From Anaerolineaceae bacterium UBA1415 (GTDB lineage: Bacteria; Chloroflexota; Anaerolineae; Anaerolineales; Anaerolineaceae), in NCBI GenBank assembly GCA_002305635.1, contig DBPR01000020.1, positions 1-64,000 on the forward strand: a stretch of DNA of 64,000 nucleotides. The letters are read 5' to 3'. Positions 60,050-64,000 of the stretch are shown here, in pieces. Below the pieces are notes generated by a model. It did no database searches. It saw only the letters and a list, made by a program, of their open reading frames with translations, and was not told the DNA's origin. Within the stretch, counting starts at the first letter, position 1. Each line of letters begins with the position of its first letter. The position numbers were made by a program, and so were the translations under genes.

Positions 60050-61708
60050 ATGTCTGAAGCAAGAGTAATCCATGCCCCTACAGGGACGCAATTAAGCTGT
60101 AAAAACTGGCTGATCGAAGCCGCGTATCGAATGATCCAGAATAATCTCGATCCGGCTGTCGCTGAAGAACCCCAAAAACTGGTTGTTTATGGCGGACGAG
60201 GTCAGGCTGCCCGAAGCTGGGAGGCTTACGACGCCATCCTAAAATCCCTGCGCGAACTTGAAGAGGATGAAACTTTGTTGGTGCAATCGGGAAAGCCGGT
60301 TGGAATCTTCAAAACTCATACCGACGCGCCCCGTGTTTTGATCGCGAACTCGAACCTGGTGCCGCATTGGGCAACCCAGGAACACTTCGATGAACTGGCC
60401 GCCAAGGGTCTGATCATGTATGGTCAGATGACCGCCGGTTCCTGGATCTACATTGGCTCGCAGGGCATTTTGCAGGGAACTTACGAGACGCTCGGTTCGC
60501 TCGCAACGCTGCAGGGTTGGCCTTCTTTGAAAGGTAAATTTGTCCTCACCGCTGGTCTGGGTGGAATGGGCGGCGCCCAACCCCTGGCTGTGACGATGAA
60601 CGAAGGTGTCGCGCTGGTGGTTGAGGTTGACCCCGATCGGGCGCAGAAACGACTCGAAATTGGCTATATAGACGTTGTGACTGACAATCTTGAAGACGCG
60701 ATGACCCAGGTCGAAGAAGCCATTGAACAACAAATCCCCAAATCGATCGGTTTGATCGCCAACGCGGCTGATGTTTACACCGAACTTTTGCTGAGAAATG
60801 TCATTCCGGATGTCGTCACTGACCAAACTTCAGCCCACGATCCGCTTTCTTACGTGCCCTGCGGCATGAGCCTGACCGCGGCGTATCAGCTGCGCCAGAG
60901 CGATCCGCAGAAGTACATCGAATTGTCGCTGAAGACCATGGCAAAACACGTTGAGGCGATGGTCGGCATGCAAAAAGCAGGCGCAATCACCTTTGATTAC
61001 GGCAACAATATTCGCCAGCGGGCTTATGACCAGGGCGTCAAGGAAGCCTTCAACTTCCCCGGCTTTGTTCCGGCTTATATCCGCCCGCTCTTCTGCGAAG
61101 GCAAGGGGCCCTTCCGCTGGGTGGCGCTTTCGGGTGACCCGGAAGATATTTACAAGACTGATGAAAAGCTGATGGAGCTCTTCCCCGAAGATCAGCACCT
61201 GCACCGCTGGCTGAAGATGGCCAAAGAGCAGGTACCCTTCCAGGGTTTGCCATCCCGCATTTGCTGGCTGGGATACGATGAAAGAGACAAGGCCGGACTG
61301 GCATTCAACGAAATGGTTGCCGATGGCACGTTGAAAGCCCCGATCGTGATCGGCCGCGACCATCTGGACGCCGGATCGGTGGCCTCGCCAAACCGCGAGA
61401 CCGAATCCATGCTGGATGGTACCGACGCTGTCAGCGACTGGCCGATTTTGAACGCTTTGCTCAACACCGCCAACGGCGCCACCTGGGTGAGCTTCCACCA
61501 CGGCGGTGGTGTTGGCATCGGTTATTCGCAGCACGCCGGGCAGGTGATCGTGGCGGACGGAACGCCCGAAGCCGCCAAACGGCTCAAGCGAGTCTTGATG
61601 GGCGACCCGGGAATGGGTGTGATCCGGCACGTTGATGCCGGTTATCCCGAAGCCATCGAATTCGCCATGGAACATGGGGTCAAAATCCCCATGATGCCAA
61701 AGGAATAG
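60050..61708 (+). CDS. hutU: Urocanate hydratase
   Basis: Second enzyme of histidine breakdown: urocanate to imidazolonepropionate, using tightly bound NAD as electrophile. The 552-residue length is normal. VYGGRGQAARSWEAYDAI, the NAD loop LGGMGGAQPLA, YVPCGMSL and the C-terminal LPSRICWLGYDERDKAGLAF are characteristic. The ATG at 60050 follows CTGGAGGCGAA; a longer frame to 59960 lies in the promoter area, where TATAAT occurs at 60008-60013. hutH, hutI and formiminoglutamate genes are not in the window. Two small membrane-anchored proteins follow directly. Confidence 0.95.
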   Translation: MSEARVIHAPTGTQLSCKNWLIEAAYRMIQNNLDPAVAEEPQKLVVYGGRGQAARSWEAYDAILKSLRELEEDETLLVQSGKPVGIFKTHTDAPRVLIANSNLVPHWATQEHFDELAAKGLIMYGQMTAGSWIYIGSQGILQGTYETLGSLATLQGWPSLKGKFVLTAGLGGMGGAQPLAVTMNEGVALVVEVDPDRAQKRLEIGYIDVVTDNLEDAMTQVEEAIEQQIPKSIGLIANAADVYTELLLRNVIPDVVTDQTSAHDPLSYVPCGMSLTAAYQLRQSDPQKYIELSLKTMAKHVEAMVGMQKAGAITFDYGNNIRQRAYDQGVKEAFNFPGFVPAYIRPLFCEGKGPFRWVALSGDPEDIYKTDEKLMELFPEDQHLHRWLKMAKEQVPFQGLPSRICWLGYDERDKAGLAFNEMVADGTLKAPIVIGRDHLDAGSVASPNRETESMLDGTDAVSDWPILNALLNTANGATWVSFHHGGGVGIGYSQHAGQVIVADGTPEAAKRLKRVLMGDPGMGVIRHVDAGYPEAIEFAMEHGVKIPMMPKE

Positions 61709-61709
61709 C

Positions 61710-62084
61710 GTGAAATCGCGGCGGATCTTGTTCTTTGCTCTGGCAATCGCGCTGGGGATTGGCGCCGGATTGGCTTTTGGCTGGCTAATCATGCCTCCCA
61801 AGGCCCCCAGCAACGCCGCGATGAAGGATTTGCGCGTAGATTTTCAGACAGATCTGGTGTTAATGGTCGCGGAGTCTTTCGCTGGGGATGCCAATTCCGA
61901 GCTGGCGCTGGATCAACTGGCAGAAATCGCGAAGATGGACCCAATCACACTGGTGGGCGTTAGCTTGGGTTATGCCCGCGAAGTTGGTTACCAAAACAAT
62001 GATATCCAGCTGATCGAAAATCTGCTGACTGGCATTGACCCCAATGTCTATCAGGTTTGGAAACAGAAAAGCGGAGGGCAGTGA
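61710..62084 (+). CDS. Small membrane-anchored protein, paralogue A
   Basis: A 124-residue protein starting with GTG one base after hutU. One N-terminal helix (6-28, with GLAFGWLIMPPK) and an alpha-helical domain behind it. It resembles the next gene product in plan: membrane helix, Pro-containing turn, then a helical tail with a repeated hydrophobic pattern. Probably exposed outside the membrane. No known family recognised; possibly a pair specific to this lineage. Confidence 0.65.
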   Translation: MKSRRILFFALAIALGIGAGLAFGWLIMPPKAPSNAAMKDLRVDFQTDLVLMVAESFAGDANSELALDQLAEIAKMDPITLVGVSLGYAREVGYQNNDIQLIENLLTGIDPNVYQVWKQKSGGQ

Positions 62085-62452
62085 TGGAACAGGAACACAA
62101 TACCAGCCATCGGTACCTGCTGACTGGTCTGATCCTCGGGCTGGCGATCGGTCTGGTGATTTCGCTGCTGATCGCGCCGGTGGTCAATGCTGACGCGCTG
62201 CCGCATGAGTTGAGCGAAGAGGCGAAAGCGGATTATCGTGAGAAGATCGCTTTGGCTTATGCCGCCGATCAGGACCTTGAGCGCGCGATCAGCCGTCTGG
62301 AACTGCTGCACGATCCGCAGCCGGTTCAGGCGCTGATCTCCCAGGCACAGAACATGCTGGCACGCGGGGAGTCGGAGGCGATCTCACGGGCCGTTGCCGA
62401 CCTGGCGACCCAACTTGACGCGCTTTTGAACCCGGGCAATCAGATACCATAA
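62084..62452 (+). CDS. Small membrane-anchored protein, paralogue B
   Basis: A 122-residue protein. N-terminal helix (12-34), then KADYREKIALAYAADQDLERAISRLELL, a two-helix pattern resembling a TPR-like unit, and a helical end. The ATG shares a base with the TGA of paralogue A, and GGAGGGCAG precedes it, so all three genes from hutU are coupled. Function unknown. Confidence 0.65.
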   Translation: MEQEHNTSHRYLLTGLILGLAIGLVISLLIAPVVNADALPHELSEEAKADYREKIALAYAADQDLERAISRLELLHDPQPVQALISQAQNMLARGESEAISRAVADLATQLDALLNPGNQIP

Positions 62453-62468
62453 GCGTTGAAAACGAACA

Positions 62469-62502
62469 AAAAAACCGTGAGAATCACCTCTCACGGTTTT
62501 TT
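62469..62502. terminator. Bidirectional terminator
   Basis: CCGTGAGA (62475-62482) pairs with TCTCACGG (62489-62496), with A-run before and T-run after. It separates the hutU unit from the convergent LCP gene. Confidence 0.92.
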
Positions 62503-62522
62503 GATTGATGAATTATTCTTAG

Positions 62523-63938
62523 CTACGGCAGTTTGTTGCTGGCGACGAAATCGTCTCCCAAAATGAGCACGATCTGAGGATCCACTGCAGGATCATAGGC
62601 ATAAATGATATTATAGTCGTTGAGGATACCGGCAAAATTTTTCAGATAGCGAATGGTGTAGGGCTTGGCGCCATAGAAAGTAAGTGTCGAAGTGGCTGTA
62701 TAGGCGGCGTTGCCGACGTTGGTCACATGAATGCCTTGCTCCTGCAAATAAGTTGCGGCACGCTCTGCCAGGCCGGTTTGGGATGATCCGTTCAGGATCG
62801 AAACCGTGGCGGCTTCCTGCTGCAGGATCTCCTGCAGATCGGCGGCGTTTTCTTCGCTGAAGACATTTTCTCCACCAAAGACCTGATCACGTACTTCGCG
62901 GATCTTGTCCGGGATGGGGCGCAAAATTGCCTGTCCGTCGGTAAAACCGGAGGTGACCTGCTGCCAGCCGATGGCAGCGTGGACGATCTTATCGCGGGGG
63001 ATATCGTTTAGCACCTTGATGCCAAGCTGGATCATCTGCTGGAGGGAGAGGTTGGTGTGGATCCCTCTCGAAAGGCTCTCATAGATCTGCGGGGCGCGTT
63101 GGATCAGCGAAGGCAGCATGTTGAAGTCGAGAATGCGGTCACGAATGGCGAGAATTACCTGCTGCTGGCGCTGTGAACGGGCGATATCTCCGCCGTCCTG
63201 ATCGCGGTAGCGAACGTAAGCCAGCGCGAGCTCGCCGGGCAGGGTGACAGTGATGCCGGGTTCGATCCATTGGGAGAAGTGGGTATCGATGATGTTGAGT
63301 TGGACGCTTTCGTTGGGTGTGATCTTGACGCCGTCGATCAGATCGATAAAGTCGACAAAGGCTTTGAAATCGATCTGAGCGTAATAATCGATCGGTACGC
63401 CCAGCAGGTTCTCAACCGTTTTGGCTGCCAGGGCTGGCCCACCGCCTGGTAACTGGTAAATTTCGCCAACACTGTAGGCAGTATTGATCTTGGCATAGTT
63501 GCCGCCTGGGATCTTGACCCAAAGGTCACGGGGAATGGAGATCATCCCAGCGGTGTTGGAAACCGGATCGAGCGTAAAGAGGATCATCGTGTCGGTTAAA
63601 ACAACACTGGCATCGATCGTGCGCGCGTCCAGACCCATCACGAGCAGATTAACTCGTTTTTTACCGTCCCAGGCTTCCGGCATGACGAAGGTGTCAAGAG
63701 ATACGGTCGCGGTCGGGGTGGGCTCCCCTGGTAAGGTTGTTGGGCCTGTTTCCGGGCCAGATTCGTCAAGCACAGGCGCGCCGCCAGGGTTGAAGATGGT
63801 CGCTCTCGCGATGAAATTGCTGGTCATCTGATAAATTAAAACTGAGATGGCTAAAACCAATACCAGGACAACAGCATAAACTACGGCTGCTTTGCCCTTT
63901 GGCAAGGTGATTTTTCTATTACTTTTTTTATCTGACAT
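62523..63938 (-). CDS. LytR-CpsA-Psr (LCP) family protein
   Basis: A 471-residue envelope protein. A short cytosolic start, a transmembrane helix (17-39), a Thr/Pro linker, then the LCP domain (about 90-290) that transfers glycan polymers from lipid carrier to the cell envelope: NLLVMGLDAR, LTDTMILFTLDP, ISIPRDLWVKIPG, and VRYRDQDGGDIARSQRQQQV with the pyrophosphate-binding Arg residues and Asp. A C-terminal LytR_C-type domain (about 375-470) follows, opening VSILNGSSQTGLAERAATYL. The ATG at 63938 after AGGACGG is preferred over one ten codons upstream. Confidence 0.9.
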   Translation of the reverse strand: MSDKKSNRKITLPKGKAAVVYAVVLVLVLAISVLIYQMTSNFIARATIFNPGGAPVLDESGPETGPTTLPGEPTPTATVSLDTFVMPEAWDGKKRVNLLVMGLDARTIDASVVLTDTMILFTLDPVSNTAGMISIPRDLWVKIPGGNYAKINTAYSVGEIYQLPGGGPALAAKTVENLLGVPIDYYAQIDFKAFVDFIDLIDGVKITPNESVQLNIIDTHFSQWIEPGITVTLPGELALAYVRYRDQDGGDIARSQRQQQVILAIRDRILDFNMLPSLIQRAPQIYESLSRGIHTNLSLQQMIQLGIKVLNDIPRDKIVHAAIGWQQVTSGFTDGQAILRPIPDKIREVRDQVFGGENVFSEENAADLQEILQQEAATVSILNGSSQTGLAERAATYLQEQGIHVTNVGNAAYTATSTLTFYGAKPYTIRYLKNFAGILNDYNIIYAYDPAVDPQIVLILGDDFVASNKLP

Positions 63939-64000
63939 AATCCGTCCTGAAACAAACCGCCTGGCCACCGCCAGGCGTGGGTAAAAAGTTCGTGCTTGTT

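Overview
The window reads as a chromosomal segment of an anaerobic bacterium, most likely a member of the Chloroflexota (class Anaerolineae). This is inferred from gene content and style, not from a phylogenetic marker search. Supporting features are lipoproteins and envelope proteins with Thr/Pro-rich linkers, a LytR-CpsA-Psr protein, oxygen-detoxifying flavodiiron protein, a tungsten-type aldehyde ferredoxin oxidoreductase, no respiratory genes, and moderate GC. No rRNA, CRISPR array, prophage or insertion sequence was seen.

Layout. 1-5.0 kb: a broken membrane/peptidase-like gene followed by an ABC-2 type membrane protein on the plus strand, then galE and an MFS permease on the minus strand, the two groups sharing a bidirectional terminator. 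5.0-5.8 kb is a dense cluster of palindromic repeats. 5.8-16 kb: a Ca2+-type P-type ATPase (minus), then holB-chrA, pcrA, a metallo-hydrolase and a cytosolic sulfite-oxidase-fold molybdoenzyme. 16-22.5 kb: two exported proteins, a nucleotidyltransferase, an aminotransferase, a GNAT and glutamate dehydrogenase. 22.8-30.2 kb: a complete phosphotransferase system (HPr, enzyme I, and UlaC/UlaB/UlaA-type IIA, IIB and IIC) ending next to transketolase, which suggests import of a sugar acid or pentitol that feeds the pentose phosphate pathway.

30.5-35 kb: a RelB/YafQ-type toxin-antitoxin pair, a GNAT, and leuS behind a T-box leader on the minus strand. 35.2-39.8 kb: an anaerobic detoxification and aldehyde block made of a flavodiiron protein, the eroded remains of an aldehyde dehydrogenase, a structured leader resembling a molybdenum/tungsten-cofactor riboswitch, an aldehyde ferredoxin oxidoreductase and two MoaD/ThiS-like proteins. 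40-44.3 kb is the conserved translation cluster tRNA-Thr, tRNA-Tyr, tRNA-Thr, tuf, rpmG, tRNA-Trp, secE, nusG, rplK, rplA, with a probable L1-binding leader in front of both rplK and rplA. rplJL do not follow.

44.7-64 kb is a mixed accessory region: a membrane glycosyltransferase, carbonic anhydrase, a leucine-rich-repeat lipoprotein, HAD/GNAT and PAP2 genes, three alpha/beta hydrolases (one frameshifted, behind a TetR gene with a clear palindromic operator), two flavodoxin-fold reductases, an XRE-regulated membrane protein/oxidoreductase operon, urocanate hydratase with two small membrane-anchored proteins, and an LCP protein. Four coding regions look broken (10-1774, 36502-36754, 52802-53239, 54316-55244).

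The most unusual signal is in the spacers. Three families of imperfectly conserved palindromes recur: a CCTTCTCC/GGAGAAGG element with a nested hairpin, a CGGACGGGG/CCCCGTCCG hairpin, and a family with constant edges (GGATTGA / TCAATC then CTCGNCCTAC) but different, perfectly self-complementary cores in each copy. The last family is the best candidate for something undescribed.
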